Positions 22,749-32,148 of a DNA stretch of 49,753 nucleotides are shown here, piece by piece. The DNA comes from Williamwhitmania sp. (GTDB lineage Bacteria > Bacteroidota > Bacteroidia > Bacteroidales > Williamwhitmaniaceae). Position 1 is the first letter of the stretch. Each line of letters begins with the position of its first letter. A model generated the notes under the pieces. It was given only the letters and a program-made list of their open reading frames with translations, was not told the origin of the DNA and ran no database searches. Where the stretch lies: positions 1 to 49,753 of the forward strand of contig DATKVT010000102.1 in assembly GCA_035529935.1 (NCBI GenBank). The letters run 5' to 3'. The position numbers were made by a program, and so were the translations under genes.

Positions 22749-24251
22749 CTACTCGAAGCTGTCGAATTTTCCTGACCTGATAAATTCTACCGCTTTGTCT
22801 ATCTCGTGGTACATAATCTTGTCCTCGCTTATAAATCCAACAACTTTCCGGAATTCACCCACAAACTCCTCTAAGTAAGGGGAGGTTTTGGCTGGGCGAC
22901 GGAAGTCGAGTGCTTGTGCGGCATTCATCAGTTCAATGGCCATAATGCGCTCCAGATTGTCGACCACCTTGAGCACCTTTGTTGCGGAGTTGGCACCCAT
23001 GGATACATGGTCCTCTTGACCGTTGCTCGAAACAATGGAGTCGCTCGAGGCAGGAAAGCAATACATCTTGTTCTGGCTTACCATGGAGGCTGCCGCGTAC
23101 TGTGGAATCATGTAGCCGGAGTTTAAGCCCGGATTGGCAACTAAAAACTCAGGAAGTCCTCTAAGACCTAAGATCAGCTGTGCAGTTCTTCTCTCAGAAA
23201 TATTTCCTAGTTCGGCCAGCGATAGGGCTAGAAAATCGAGCGACAATGCCAGTGGCTGTCCATGAAAATTTCCTCCAGAGATAATTAAATCTTCGTCGGG
23301 CCAAATTGTAGGATTATCGGTAACCGAGTTTATTTCGGTAAGCACTACCGATGCCACGTAGTTAATGGCGTCCTTAGAAGCCCCATGCACCTGAGGCATG
23401 CAGCGGAAGGAGTATGGGTCTTGAACATGCTTCTTTGGTCGCGTAATGAGCTCGCTACCTTCGAGAATTTTTCTAAAATTTTTGGCTGTCTCAATCTGTC
23501 CCTGATGTGGCCTTACCATTTGAAGGTTGGCGTGGAATGGTTCAATGCGTCCATCGAACGCTTCCAGTGAAATAGCGCCAATAATATCGGTGAGTTTGGT
23601 TAACTTAAATGCTTTCAGTAGAGCAAATACAGCATGGGAACTCATAAACTGCGTGCCATTCAGAAGCGCTAGCCCCTCTTTGCTCTGCAGCTCGATGGGC
23701 TGCCAGCCGAGTTCCAGAAGGACATCTTCGGCGTTGCGTTTTACACCATTGTATCTTACCTCACCAAGTCCAAGCAACGGAAGAAAGAGGTTGGATAGAG
23801 GTGCTAAGTCACCGGATGCTCCTAACGAACCACGGTCGTAAACTATGGGTAGCACGTTGTGGTTGAGCATGTACAATATTCGCTCCACTGTAACTACCTG
23901 AACACCGGAATTGCCCATGGATAGGGCGTGCGCTTTAAGGAAAAGCATTAGCCTCACAATTTCTGCACTCACTTCGGTACCAGTGGAGCAGGCGTGCGAC
24001 ATTACTAGGTTTTTTTGCAGCTGGGCCAGCTGGTCAGGGGAGATGGTTTCCTTGCAAAGCGAACCAAAACCGGTGGTAATGCCATAGATTGGTTCCTTTT
24101 GGTTTTTTACTTTGTTGTCGAGGTAGGTCCGGCATTTCTGGATTAGCACTCTCGATTCGTTCGAGAGTTTAATTTCAACATCTCCTTCAAGAAAGTTTTC
24201 CAAAAGTTGGAAGGTGAGGGGTGCAGGTGAAATTTGATGAATTGTTTTCAT
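22749..24251 (-). CDS. hutH: Histidine ammonia-lyase
   Basis: 500 residues. The residues Ala145-Ser146-Gly147 in GSLGASGDLAPLSN cyclise to the MIO prosthetic group. Tyr57 in IYGITTGFGS and the C-terminal SSNGQEDHVSMGA complete the active site. The enzyme removes ammonia from histidine to give urocanate, the first step of histidine breakdown. No hutU, hutI or later pathway gene is adjacent. It lies directly downstream of hisS on the same strand, but a hairpin terminator separates them. Confidence 0.96.
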   Translation of the reverse strand: MKTIHQISPAPLTFQLLENFLEGDVEIKLSNESRVLIQKCRTYLDNKVKNQKEPIYGITTGFGSLCKETISPDQLAQLQKNLVMSHACSTGTEVSAEIVRLMLFLKAHALSMGNSGVQVVTVERILYMLNHNVLPIVYDRGSLGASGDLAPLSNLFLPLLGLGEVRYNGVKRNAEDVLLELGWQPIELQSKEGLALLNGTQFMSSHAVFALLKAFKLTKLTDIIGAISLEAFDGRIEPFHANLQMVRPHQGQIETAKNFRKILEGSELITRPKKHVQDPYSFRCMPQVHGASKDAINYVASVVLTEINSVTDNPTIWPDEDLIISGGNFHGQPLALSLDFLALSLAELGNISERRTAQLILGLRGLPEFLVANPGLNSGYMIPQYAAASMVSQNKMYCFPASSDSIVSSNGQEDHVSMGANSATKVLKVVDNLERIMAIELMNAAQALDFRRPAKTSPYLEEFVGEFRKVVGFISEDKIMYHEIDKAVEFIRSGKFDSFE

Positions 24252-24273
24252 TGGTTTATTGAAGTTTATGGGA

Positions 24274-24308
24274 ATGTAAAAGCCCGACAGAAGGACGGGC
24301 TTTTACAT
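24274..24308 (-). terminator. Terminator after hisS
   Basis: ATGTAAAAGCCCG and its exact reverse complement (13 bp) flank a 9-base loop. On the minus strand the stem ends in a TTTT-containing arm. It lies 6 bases after the hisS stop and 23 bases before the hutH start. Confidence 0.85.
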
Positions 24309-24313
24309 AGTTT

Positions 24314-25684
24314 TTATTGGTTAGAGATAAATTCGGCTAGATGATGAAATGGTATTTGGTGCTGCTCACCAGTGGCCATAATCTTAACGTTGGCTATCTT
24401 TTGCTCAATCTCGTTCGCGCCAATGAGGGCTACAAATGGTATGTTCTTTTTGTTGGCGTAGTCCAGCTGTTTTTTCATTTTGGTGGAGTCGGGATAAAGT
24501 TCCGATGCAATTCCGAGAGCTCTAGTTTGTGCCAGAAGCTTTAAGCACTCCATCGCCTCTTTGTCTCCGAAATTTACAAAAAGCAGCTTCGATGAGGCAG
24601 CCGATTCAACAGGGAATAGGTTTAGCTGGGCCATAACGTCGTAGATGCGGTCGGCGCCAAATGAGATGCCAACACCCGACATGTCTTTCAATCCAAAGAT
24701 TCCGGTAAGGTCGTCGTAGCGGCCACCACCGCAAATGCTTCCTATCGCCACATCGTTTGCTTTTACCTCAATAATTGCCCCGGTATAGTAGTTCAAACCT
24801 CTTGCTAGCGACAGGTCGATTTCCACCATTGTGGTTATTGATAGAGGTTCAATAAATCCAAGCACTGTTTCCAACTCCGCAATGCCGTTTAGCCCAATTT
24901 CTGAAGTACTAAGAATGGATTTTAACTTAGCGAGTTTTGTTCTATTGTCGCCTTCGAGCAACAGAATGGGTTCCAACTTGGTAATGGCTTCTTGTGCAAC
25001 TCCACGCTCTGCCAACTCTGCCTTAACGGCCTCAAGGCCAATTTTGTCAATCTTATCTATGGCAACAGTTATATCTGTAAGCCTTTCTGATTCGTGGAGG
25101 TATTCAGCAATGCCAGATAGAATCTTTCGGTTATTCAACTTAACCGTAACGCTTATACCAAGTTTCTGAAAAACGCTGTCTGTAATTTGAATGAGCTCCA
25201 CCTCGTTGAGGAGAGAGGTGCTACCAATAACGTCCACGTCGCATTGATAAAACTCACGGTAGCGTCCTTTCTGAGGCCGATCGGCGCGCCAAACTGGCTG
25301 AATTTGGTATCGCTTAAAAGGAAAAGATAGCTCGTTTTGGTGCATGACCACATACCTTGCAAAAGGAACAGTAAGGTCGTAGCGAAGCCCCTTCTCACAA
25401 ATTTGAACAGACAACGCATTGCTATTTGCCGATGTGAGATCACTGGCAGTAACTTTAGAGAGGTATTCGCCGGAGTTGAGGATTTTGAAAAGCAACTTAT
25501 CGCCTTCGTCACCATACTTTCCGAGCAGGGTGGAGAGGTTTTCCATTGCAGGGGTTTCCAGTGGCTGGTAGCCAAATCGCTGAAATTCCTGCTTGATGCT
25601 ATCGAAGATGTATCCCCGCTTAGCCGATTCCTCCGGAGAAAAATCTCTTGTGCCTTTCGGTATGCTTGGTTTTTGAACAGCCAT
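24314..25684 (-). CDS. hisS: Histidyl-tRNA synthetase
   Basis: 456 residues from ATG 25684; a longer frame to 25720 adds 12 residues not typical of the family. Class II motif 2 is [25 protein letters not shown]; the histidine-binding motifs are [15 protein letters not shown] and [13 protein letters not shown]. The C-terminal anticodon-binding domain starts near residue 360. It charges tRNA-His in translation. A TATCTTTG box at 25700-25707 is a likely promoter. Confidence 0.96.
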   Translation of the reverse strand: MAVQKPSIPKGTRDFSPEESAKRGYIFDSIKQEFQRFGYQPLETPAMENLSTLLGKYGDEGDKLLFKILNSGEYLSKVTASDLTSANSNALSVQICEKGLRYDLTVPFARYVVMHQNELSFPFKRYQIQPVWRADRPQKGRYREFYQCDVDVIGSTSLLNEVELIQITDSVFQKLGISVTVKLNNRKILSGIAEYLHESERLTDITVAIDKIDKIGLEAVKAELAERGVAQEAITKLEPILLLEGDNRTKLAKLKSILSTSEIGLNGIAELETVLGFIEPLSITTMVEIDLSLARGLNYYTGAIIEVKANDVAIGSICGGGRYDDLTGIFGLKDMSGVGISFGADRIYDVMAQLNLFPVESAASSKLLFVNFGDKEAMECLKLLAQTRALGIASELYPDSTKMKKQLDYANKKNIPFVALIGANEIEQKIANVKIMATGEQHQIPFHHLAEFISNQ

Positions 25685-25699
25685 AGTTAAAAGTTTGCA

Positions 25700-25707
25700 C
25701 AAAGATA
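25700..25707 (-). promoter_or_regulatory. Candidate -7 promoter element of hisS (TATCTTTG)
   Basis: On the minus strand TATCTTTG fits TAnnTTTG. Transcription would start near 25693, about 9 bases before ATG 25684, which also argues against the longer hisS start at 25720. Confidence 0.5.
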
Positions 25708-25841
25708 GAAAAACAACCAAATTCTTACCCCTTCATGTTATTTAGCATTAACCATTTGCCCTGAGGTCAACGCTATTCCTTCTTAGGGATATTGCTGTTA
25801 TGCCCGGTGCGACGAAATAATCTTTACTGGATTTGAATGAA

Positions 25842-25875
25842 ACGAGGGTGCAACATTTTAGTGAAGCACCCTCGT
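25842..25875 (-). terminator. Terminator after ettA
   Basis: ACGAGGGTGC and its exact complement GCACCCTCGT close a 14-base loop; a T-rich stretch follows on the minus strand. It lies 21 bases after the ettA stop codon. Confidence 0.85.
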
Positions 25876-25896
25876 GATCGTTTGTTGACCGGCTAG

Positions 25897-27576
25897 TTAG
25901 TCGGCCTTCAACTTTTTGTATCTGATGCGCTTTGGTCCCTCATCACCTAAACGCTCCTTTTTGTTGGCTTCGTATTCGGAGTAACTTCCCTCAAAGAAGT
26001 AAACTTGTGAGTTCCCTTCAAAGGCAAGAATGTGCGTGGCAATTCGGTCTAGAAACCAGCGGTCGTGGGAGATAACCACTGCGCAGCCTGCAAAGTTATC
26101 CAACCCTTCCTCCATGGCACGAAGGGTGTTAATGTCGATATCGTTGGTAGGCTCGTCAAGCAGAATAACGTTTCCTTCTTCTTTTAGTGCGATTGCAAGG
26201 TGAAGCCTATTGCGCTCTCCACCTGAAAGCATTCCGCACTTCTTTTCCTGGTCGCCGCCTGAGAAGTTAAAGCGGGCAACATAAGCTCTTGCATTTTGCT
26301 GACGTCCGCCAATCATGATGGTGTCGGTGCCTCCAGAAATCACCTCGAAAACACTTTTCTCGGGATCAATGGCCTTGTGCTGCTGGTCCACGTATGCGAG
26401 CTTAACCGTTTCACCAACTTCGAAGGATCCTTGGTCTGGATTATCTAGCCCCATGATGAGCCGGAACAACGTTGTTTTACCAGCTCCATTTGGACCAATC
26501 ACACCAACAATTCCAGCAGGTGGTAGCGAGAATGATAGGTTTTCGAATAGCAACTTTTCACCATAGGCTTTCGATACGTTCTGTACCTCAATAACCTTAT
26601 TGCCAAGTCGAGGACCGTTGGGTATGTATATTTCCAACTTCTCCTCCTTTTGCTTGGAGTCCTCGTTGAGCATCTTATCGTAAGCCGCAAGCCTAGCTTT
26701 GCTTTTGGCGTGTCTCGCTTTTGGAGCCATACGAACCCACTCTAGCTCACGTTCTAGCGTTTTTCGGCGTTTGCTCTCCTGCTTTTCCTCCTGCATCAAC
26801 CTGTTCGATTTTTGCTCTAACCACGAGGTGTAGTTACCTTTCCATGGAATTCCTTCTCCACGGTCGAGCTCAAGAATCCATCCGGCCACATTGTCGAGGA
26901 AGTAGCGGTCGTGGGTTACGGCAATAACGGTTCCTTTGTATTGCTGCAGGTGTAGTTCAAGCCACTCTACGCTTTCGGCGTCAAGGTGGTTCGTGGGCTC
27001 ATCAAGCAGAAGAACATCGGGCTCACGGAGCAGCAATCGGCACAGTGCTATTCTTCTTCTCTCGCCACCGGAAAGATTCTTTACCGGCATATCGCTATCG
27101 GGACAACGCAATGCATCCATAGCGCGCTCTAGCTTGCTATCAATTTCCCAACCCTCCACCGCGTCAATCTTTTCTGTGAGTATGCCCTGTCTCTCAATGA
27201 GCTGGTTCATCTGGTCATCGCTCATTGGCTCGGCAAACTTGTTGTTAATCTCCTCATACTCCTTCAGTAGGTCCATCACCTCCTGAACGCCTTCCTGAAC
27301 AATCTCCTTCACGGTTTTGGCGTCGTCGAGTTTAGGCTCTTGCTCCAGATATCCAACGGAGTACCCGGGAGAGAAAACAACTTCACCGTCGAACGATTTC
27401 TCAACACCTGCAATTATTTTGAGCAATGTTGATTTTCCTGATCCATTTAAACCAATGATGCCAATTTTTGCACCATAGAAAAAGGAGAGGTAAATATTGT
27501 TGAGCACCTTTTTTTGAGGTGGAAACAACTTGCTCACCCCAACCATTGAAAAAATAATCTTCTTATCGTCAGCCAT
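25897..27576 (-). CDS. ettA: EttA-type ABC-F ATPase (energy-dependent translational throttle)
   Basis: 559 residues, the EttA length. Two ABC domains have Walker A GLNGSGKST and GPNGAGKTT and signatures LSGGERRR and LSGGERNR; Walker B is LLLDEPTNHLD and ILLDEPTNDID. The linker between them holds the charged PtIM helices (KQESKRRKTLERELEWVR). EttA binds the ribosomal E site and tunes elongation with the ATP level. A frame to 27741 adds 55 unrelated residues across a hairpin and promoter box, so ATG 27576 is the start. Confidence 0.95.
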   Translation of the reverse strand: MADDKKIIFSMVGVSKLFPPQKKVLNNIYLSFFYGAKIGIIGLNGSGKSTLLKIIAGVEKSFDGEVVFSPGYSVGYLEQEPKLDDAKTVKEIVQEGVQEVMDLLKEYEEINNKFAEPMSDDQMNQLIERQGILTEKIDAVEGWEIDSKLERAMDALRCPDSDMPVKNLSGGERRRIALCRLLLREPDVLLLDEPTNHLDAESVEWLELHLQQYKGTVIAVTHDRYFLDNVAGWILELDRGEGIPWKGNYTSWLEQKSNRLMQEEKQESKRRKTLERELEWVRMAPKARHAKSKARLAAYDKMLNEDSKQKEEKLEIYIPNGPRLGNKVIEVQNVSKAYGEKLLFENLSFSLPPAGIVGVIGPNGAGKTTLFRLIMGLDNPDQGSFEVGETVKLAYVDQQHKAIDPEKSVFEVISGGTDTIMIGGRQQNARAYVARFNFSGGDQEKKCGMLSGGERNRLHLAIALKEEGNVILLDEPTNDIDINTLRAMEEGLDNFAGCAVVISHDRWFLDRIATHILAFEGNSQVYFFEGSYSEYEANKKERLGDEGPKRIRYKKLKAD

Positions 27577-27604
27577 GTTTTGGTATTTGTTGACTATTAA
27601 TGAA

Positions 27605-27633
27605 TTGCCCCGCTGTGTGGCGGGGCAAAGATA
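27605..27633 (-). promoter_or_regulatory. 9-bp palindrome overlapping a -7 box upstream of ettA
   Basis: TTGCCCCGC and GCGGGGCAA flank a 6-base loop (27605-27628). The minus-strand -7 box TATCTTTG (27626-27633) overlaps its outer arm by three bases, and the transcription start would fall inside the palindrome. It could be an operator, or the end of the upstream transcript. The overlap is seen; the function is inferred. Confidence 0.5.
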
Positions 27634-27764
27634 TTGAAAAACAAGATGAATTATGCCCCTCAAAAGTGCATTTTTTAATCTTCTTCCAAGGTTTAAGGTT
27701 ACTATGGACTCTTCTACATCGTTGTGCAGATTAGAAGTCACATTTGCAGCTAAGCAGTGGTGAA

Positions 27765-28613
27765 CTACCGCTCTAATTTTTTCAAGTCCTTGATCAGCAA
27801 ACCATCGTCGTCCTTGTCCTTAATCATGTGGTAGCTCCAGTAGTAGAGTTTGTTCTCACCAATACCCATAATCATAACATAGCAGCGAGCTTGGAGACGA
27901 GTTCCCTCTGGGCCAACCTTGTGAAGGAAAACCACGTTGGTATCATTCTTTTCAATTGCCTCTTGAATGTCCTCGGGTTTAACTACCCTAATTGGGTATG
28001 TGTAGTATTTCCTCAAGGTTGCAAGGCTTCGAGTTTCTTTGGCTAGGTCCTTTTCAACCACCCACAGTTCTTTTGTGTGAATATCTCCGCGGTTCTTGTT
28101 GTAATATTCAAACATGTTGGAGGAGATAATTTCGGGCTTTGCCTTCATTAGCTTAATATGATTTTGAAGGAAGAGCACCATGGCCTTGGTTTTGTATGCC
28201 CAGCTGTATTCGTCTACGCTAGCGTAGCTAATAGGAATACCGCATATTTCCGGCATGTCGGTAATTTTCTTTACGGCGGATCCGAGAAGAACGCTTAGAA
28301 AATTGTATGACGCTTCAATTTTGTCGCCAGGGAATTTTACCTGAATGAGCACAATAAAAGATTTTTCAGGATCCTTCCGCATATCCTCAAACTGGGTAGC
28401 GGTAATAAATTTAAAAGGAGTTATGGTCCACGATTTCTCAACCGCATCCTTAATCCTCATGTTAAACTCGCTCATGGGATTATTCTGCAGCACTACGTAG
28501 GTTGTGGTTTTATAGAACCGTTCAACGTCTGCCTGCGTGGGTACGTAACGCTCGGCAGCAGCAAATTTTACCATGGCGGTCATCATGGCTGCTAAAAGGA
28601 GAAGTCTTTTCAT
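27765..28613 (-). CDS. Hypothetical secreted protein
   Basis: 282 residues that I do not recognise. The N-terminus MKRLLLLAAMMTAMVKFAAA is a signal peptide. The mature protein is mixed alpha/beta with FKFITATQFEDMRKDPEKSF and repeated charged segments, ending KDKDDDGLLIKDLKKLER. It has one cysteine pair at most (EICGIPIS and QARCYVMI). It follows the unknown gene at 28636 after 22 bases, so the two are probably one operon of exported proteins. Confidence 0.75.
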   Translation of the reverse strand: MKRLLLLAAMMTAMVKFAAAERYVPTQADVERFYKTTTYVVLQNNPMSEFNMRIKDAVEKSWTITPFKFITATQFEDMRKDPEKSFIVLIQVKFPGDKIEASYNFLSVLLGSAVKKITDMPEICGIPISYASVDEYSWAYKTKAMVLFLQNHIKLMKAKPEIISSNMFEYYNKNRGDIHTKELWVVEKDLAKETRSLATLRKYYTYPIRVVKPEDIQEAIEKNDTNVVFLHKVGPEGTRLQARCYVMIMGIGENKLYYWSYHMIKDKDDDGLLIKDLKKLER

Positions 28614-28635
28614 GGCATTTATGGTTTTTAAGTGA

Positions 28636-29316
28636 TTATTGCTTATTTAGTTGTGGAATCATCAACGGATTTCGTTGGTTGAACCGTCTGATAAAGAAGA
28701 ATTTCAAGTCATTCTTTTTTCTACGGCTCAGCTGTTCATATTCGTTGGAGAGTTCTTCATCGGAGGCTATGAGTACTGCTACATGTTTGTAGTCATAGTC
28801 AAACACTTCACCCGTCTTAAAGTTTAGCAAGAATTGTCTTGTTTCCTGAGTGGCGTAGGTCGATGGGCCATAGTTGTAATAACCGTTGTATCCATAGTAA
28901 AACGGGTCGTAGTATTGCTGGTTTGCCACAGTAACGGTGGCAATAAAATGGCAAATGCTGCCAATGATTGAAATACGGTTAAAGTTACCTCCAACGTTGA
29001 TGTAGATAGAGCCATTGCTGGAGAAGCCCCAAATCTTTTCCGTGAGAATTTCCTGCCGAATTCCTTCGCTGTCGAAGTAAAATACCTTTTTGCCGCTGAG
29101 AACCTTATCGAAGAACGATGGACTGTTGATGTTTTCTGAAATAATTACTCTTGATTTTGGAATAGGATTATTGCTCTTAAGCTGGGCAAAGGAAAGGTAT
29201 AGGCCTTCCTTAAACTTAAGATCAGGTGTATATTTCACCATCCTAACGCTGTCAGCTTGTGCAAAGGTCTGGCAGGCTAAGAGGCAAATTAGTAAAATAT
29301 TGACAATTTTTTTCAT
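28636..29316 (-). CDS. Hypothetical secreted protein with a tyrosine-rich segment
   Basis: 226 residues, family not recognised. A signal peptide (MKKIVNILLICLLACQTFAQA) is followed by a beta-rich body. A strongly aromatic stretch lies near residues 135-152 (YYDPFYYGYNGYYNYG). The C-terminus is basic (SRRKKNDLKFFFIRRF). It is the first gene of a two-gene unit with 27765-28613; a TAATTTTG box lies 18 bases upstream. Confidence 0.75.
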   Translation of the reverse strand: MKKIVNILLICLLACQTFAQADSVRMVKYTPDLKFKEGLYLSFAQLKSNNPIPKSRVIISENINSPSFFDKVLSGKKVFYFDSEGIRQEILTEKIWGFSSNGSIYINVGGNFNRISIIGSICHFIATVTVANQQYYDPFYYGYNGYYNYGPSTYATQETRQFLLNFKTGEVFDYDYKHVAVLIASDEELSNEYEQLSRRKKNDLKFFFIRRFNQRNPLMIPQLNKQ

Positions 29317-29333
29317 GAACTTTCTTGATGGTT

Positions 29334-29341
29334 CAAAATTA
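29334..29341 (-). promoter_or_regulatory. Candidate -7 promoter element (TAATTTTG)
   Basis: On the minus strand TAATTTTG fits TAnnTTTG. It is 18 bases before the ATG of the two-gene secreted-protein unit. Confidence 0.45.
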
Positions 29342-29449
29342 CAAAAATTACAATACCGACTTTAAATGTGATCAACATCGTATTGCATGGTAGTCGGAAT
29401 TATCCGATATTTCTTATCTTGCAGCCTTGTTAAAAAGAAAAGATAAACT

Positions 29450-31261
29450 ATGAACCTGGTTGATTCGGAAGATTTTAAAAAGGCAGCCAACTTGAACACT
29501 GTTGGTGGAGATAGCTTGTCTAAATTGCTGATGTATATTTTAAGGTTTAACACTATTAATAAAATTTACTCTAAAATATCCGATAGGAATGGGCTTGAGT
29601 TTATTGATAAGGTTATTGAGGAGTTGGAACTTAAGTTTGAAGTTAGCCCAGAAGATTTAAAGCGCATTCCCAAAAGTGGGCCGTTTATTACCGTGTCCAA
29701 CCATCCGTTTGGCGGTGTGGATGGACTTTTGCTCATCCGAACGATTGCTGAAATACGGCCAGACTACAAGATGCTTTCAAACTTTCTTTTAAGCAAAATA
29801 AAGCCCATTGAGGACTTCTTTTTTCCCGTTAATCCCTTCGAATCAAAAAAGGCTGACAAGTCGAGCTTAACAGGGCTCAAACTTGCACTAGGTCACTTAA
29901 AAGAAGGGCATTGTATGGGCCTTTTCCCAGCAGGGGAGGTGTCATCGTATCAGGCTGGGCTCATGGGGATTGCCGATCGAAAATGGCAACCTTCCTCTCT
30001 GAAACTCATGAAGAATGCCGGTGTGCCCATAGTGCCAATCTATTTTGTTGGAACCAACAGCAGGTTATTTCACCTTCTTGGACTTCTTCATCCTATGCTC
30101 CGAACCATTAAGTTGCCATCGGAGTTGCTGAACAAGAGAAATAAGGTAATTAGGATAAGGATTGGCAATCCAATTTGCACCGAAGAGCAGAATGAGTTTA
30201 CCGACTTGAGCCAGTATGGCCGGTTTCTTCGGGCAAAAACGTATGCACTTGGAACATCACTGGAGGTGAAGCGTTTTTTTTCACCTAGGGTTATAAAAGA
30301 ACCCATTGCCGTTGAGAATATTATTGATCCTGTCAATCCAGCGATTGTTCAAGAAGAGGTGGAAATGCTAAAGAAGGATTATCTCCTTTTTCAGAGCAAG
30401 AACTATTCTGTGATATGCGCGCCATCCATTGAGATGCCGAACTTGATGACGGAGATAGGACGCATACGTGAGGTGACCTTTCGTGAAGTGGGTGAGGGAA
30501 CGAATCGTAAAATCGACATCGACGAATTCGACCTATACTACCACCAGCTGTTTATCTGGGACGAGGATGAGAAAAAAATTGTTGGCGCATACCGTGCGGG
30601 CAAGGGCCAAGAAATTCTTGACAGATATGGAGTTGGCGGTTTTTACATACAAACTCTCTTTAAGATAAGTGACACCTTTATTCCAATTCTTGGACAGAGC
30701 ATCGAATTGGGACGATCTTTTATTGTTAAGGACTATCAAAAAAAGCCTTTGCCACTGTTTCTGCTCTGGAAAGGAATACTATACTTTTTGTTGAAAAATC
30801 CTGAGTACCGGTTCCTCATAGGACCTGTTTCTATCAGCGATAGGCTTTCTACCTTTTCCAAAGGTATTATCATAAAGTTCATGCGTGAAAATCACTATGA
30901 CCCTGAGTTTTCAAAGTATATCTCGCCTAGAAAGAAGTTTAAGGTGAAGTTTGGAAAAATAGATGCTGACATTCTTCTTCAGCATTCCAACGATCTCAAT
31001 AGGCTCGATAAGTTCATTGCCGATATTGAGGAGGAGGATTATAGGATGCCCGTATTGCTGAAGAAGTATATTAAGCTTAATGGGAAAATTATTGGATTCA
31101 ATGTTGACCCGCTGTTCAACAACTGCCTCGATGGACTGCTAATTCTCGACATCTTTCAGGTTCCAATAGAAACCATAACCTCCCTTTCCAAGGAAATAAA
31201 CGACAAGACAATTCTGGAGCGGTTTAACGTTTCCGACTATACCTTTGAAGAGGAGGAATAG
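29450..31261 (+). CDS. Fused PlsC-type and GNAT-type acyltransferase (OlsF-like aminolipid synthase)
   Basis: 603 residues in two parts. The N-terminal half is a PlsC-like acyltransferase, with the variant acceptor motif NHPFGGVDGLL and the glycerol-phosphate-type motif LFPAGEVSSYQ. The C-terminal half, from about residue 310, resembles the OlsB/hemolysin-type N-acyltransferase (VTFREVGEGTNRKIDIDEFD, YHQLFIWDEDEKKIVGAYR, ELGRSFI). The same fusion is known as OlsF, which makes ornithine lipids, and related Bacteroidota enzymes make glycine lipids. I infer synthesis of an acyl-oxyacyl aminolipid of the membrane; the amino acid cannot be read from the sequence. Confidence 0.82.
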   Translation: MNLVDSEDFKKAANLNTVGGDSLSKLLMYILRFNTINKIYSKISDRNGLEFIDKVIEELELKFEVSPEDLKRIPKSGPFITVSNHPFGGVDGLLLIRTIAEIRPDYKMLSNFLLSKIKPIEDFFFPVNPFESKKADKSSLTGLKLALGHLKEGHCMGLFPAGEVSSYQAGLMGIADRKWQPSSLKLMKNAGVPIVPIYFVGTNSRLFHLLGLLHPMLRTIKLPSELLNKRNKVIRIRIGNPICTEEQNEFTDLSQYGRFLRAKTYALGTSLEVKRFFSPRVIKEPIAVENIIDPVNPAIVQEEVEMLKKDYLLFQSKNYSVICAPSIEMPNLMTEIGRIREVTFREVGEGTNRKIDIDEFDLYYHQLFIWDEDEKKIVGAYRAGKGQEILDRYGVGGFYIQTLFKISDTFIPILGQSIELGRSFIVKDYQKKPLPLFLLWKGILYFLLKNPEYRFLIGPVSISDRLSTFSKGIIIKFMRENHYDPEFSKYISPRKKFKVKFGKIDADILLQHSNDLNRLDKFIADIEEEDYRMPVLLKKYIKLNGKIIGFNVDPLFNNCLDGLLILDIFQVPIETITSLSKEINDKTILERFNVSDYTFEEEE

Positions 31262-31335
31262 GTCGAAACCGTGATTGAATTTTGCCATGTTCGGCATTTT
31301 TTTGTTATTTGGTTGTGAATTAAAATACCACCTCT

Positions 31336-32019
31336 ATGAAAAAAGTTGGAGTGCTAATTGCAAGTATTACTGCTGGCTTGTTGCTGGTCACCTCTTGTGG
31401 TAGCAATGATTCTAGCGGTGTTTCCGTATTAAAAGCGATGGATTCTCAAAAGGTGGAATCTTCCTCACAAACTACCACGGTATACCAAATAGATACTACA
31501 AAATCGGTGATTACATGGGTGGGTAGTAAGCCCGGTGGTCAGCATAATGGTATATTTATGCTAGCAAATGGCTATTTTGAAGTTGCCAATCAGCTGTTGG
31601 TAGGTGGCCGATTTACCATTAATATGAATAAACTTCATGATAAGGACCTTTCCGATCAAGCCTCACGTGAAAAATTGGAGATGCATCTTAAGTCGGCCGA
31701 TTTTTTCAACGTTGATACTTTTCCGTTTGCGGAGTTTGTTATTACCAAAGCCATCGTTCGGGAAAAAGTTGACGCTTCTCATTCTGAATATCGAATTGAG
31801 GGAAATTTGACGTTAAAGCGCATTACCAAAAACATACAGTTTAAGGCCTTAGTTGAAATGTTAAATGGTGAAATAAAAGCCACCACAGGACCTTTGGGCA
31901 TTAATAGAACCGACTGGGGTGTAAACTACGGTTCGAAATCTATTTTTGGTAACCTTAAAAATAAATTCATCGACGACCAAGTTGTGATAACCGTGTCTAT
32001 TACAACCGGAAAGCAATAG
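31336..32019 (+). CDS. YceI-family lipoprotein
   Basis: 227 residues. The lipoprotein signal ends LLVTSC with Cys21. The YceI beta-barrel (about 50-227) begins YQIDTTKSVITWVGSKPGG and includes HLKSADFFNVDTFPFAEF and GNLTLKRITKNIQF. YceI proteins bind isoprenoid-like lipids in the periplasm; their cell role is not settled. It is a single gene with its own terminator. Confidence 0.92.
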   Translation: MKKVGVLIASITAGLLLVTSCGSNDSSGVSVLKAMDSQKVESSSQTTTVYQIDTTKSVITWVGSKPGGQHNGIFMLANGYFEVANQLLVGGRFTINMNKLHDKDLSDQASREKLEMHLKSADFFNVDTFPFAEFVITKAIVREKVDASHSEYRIEGNLTLKRITKNIQFKALVEMLNGEIKATTGPLGINRTDWGVNYGSKSIFGNLKNKFIDDQVVITVSITTGKQ

Positions 32020-32040
32020 GTGTTGGCAACAATTATGATT

Positions 32041-32069
32041 CAGCCCGATATCTTCGGGCTGTTTTTTTT
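32041..32069 (+). terminator. Rho-independent terminator after the YceI gene
   Basis: CAGCCCGA and TCGGGCTG form an 8-bp stem with a 5-base loop, followed by eight T. It begins 22 bases after the stop codon. Confidence 0.95.
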
Positions 32070-32126
32070 CGATTGAGTTCAAAGCGGATACTTCTATTGT
32101 TGGAAGGTTCTAGATCAACGATTGTT

Positions 32127-32134
32127 TACCTTTG
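32127..32134 (+). promoter_or_regulatory. Candidate promoter of engB (-7 TACCTTTG)
   Basis: TACCTTTG fits TAnnTTTG and is followed by C. A TTG 24 bases upstream (32100-32102) could be the -33 part. Transcription would start near 32141, so the ATG at 32149 is the start and the frame to 32122 is not used. Confidence 0.55.
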
Positions 32135-32148
32135 CAAAATCACGTAAA

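Noticed and set aside
27577..27741. 55-residue extension of EttA
   Set aside because: It crosses a hairpin and a -7 box and has no similarity to the family; the length from ATG 27576 already equals EttA.
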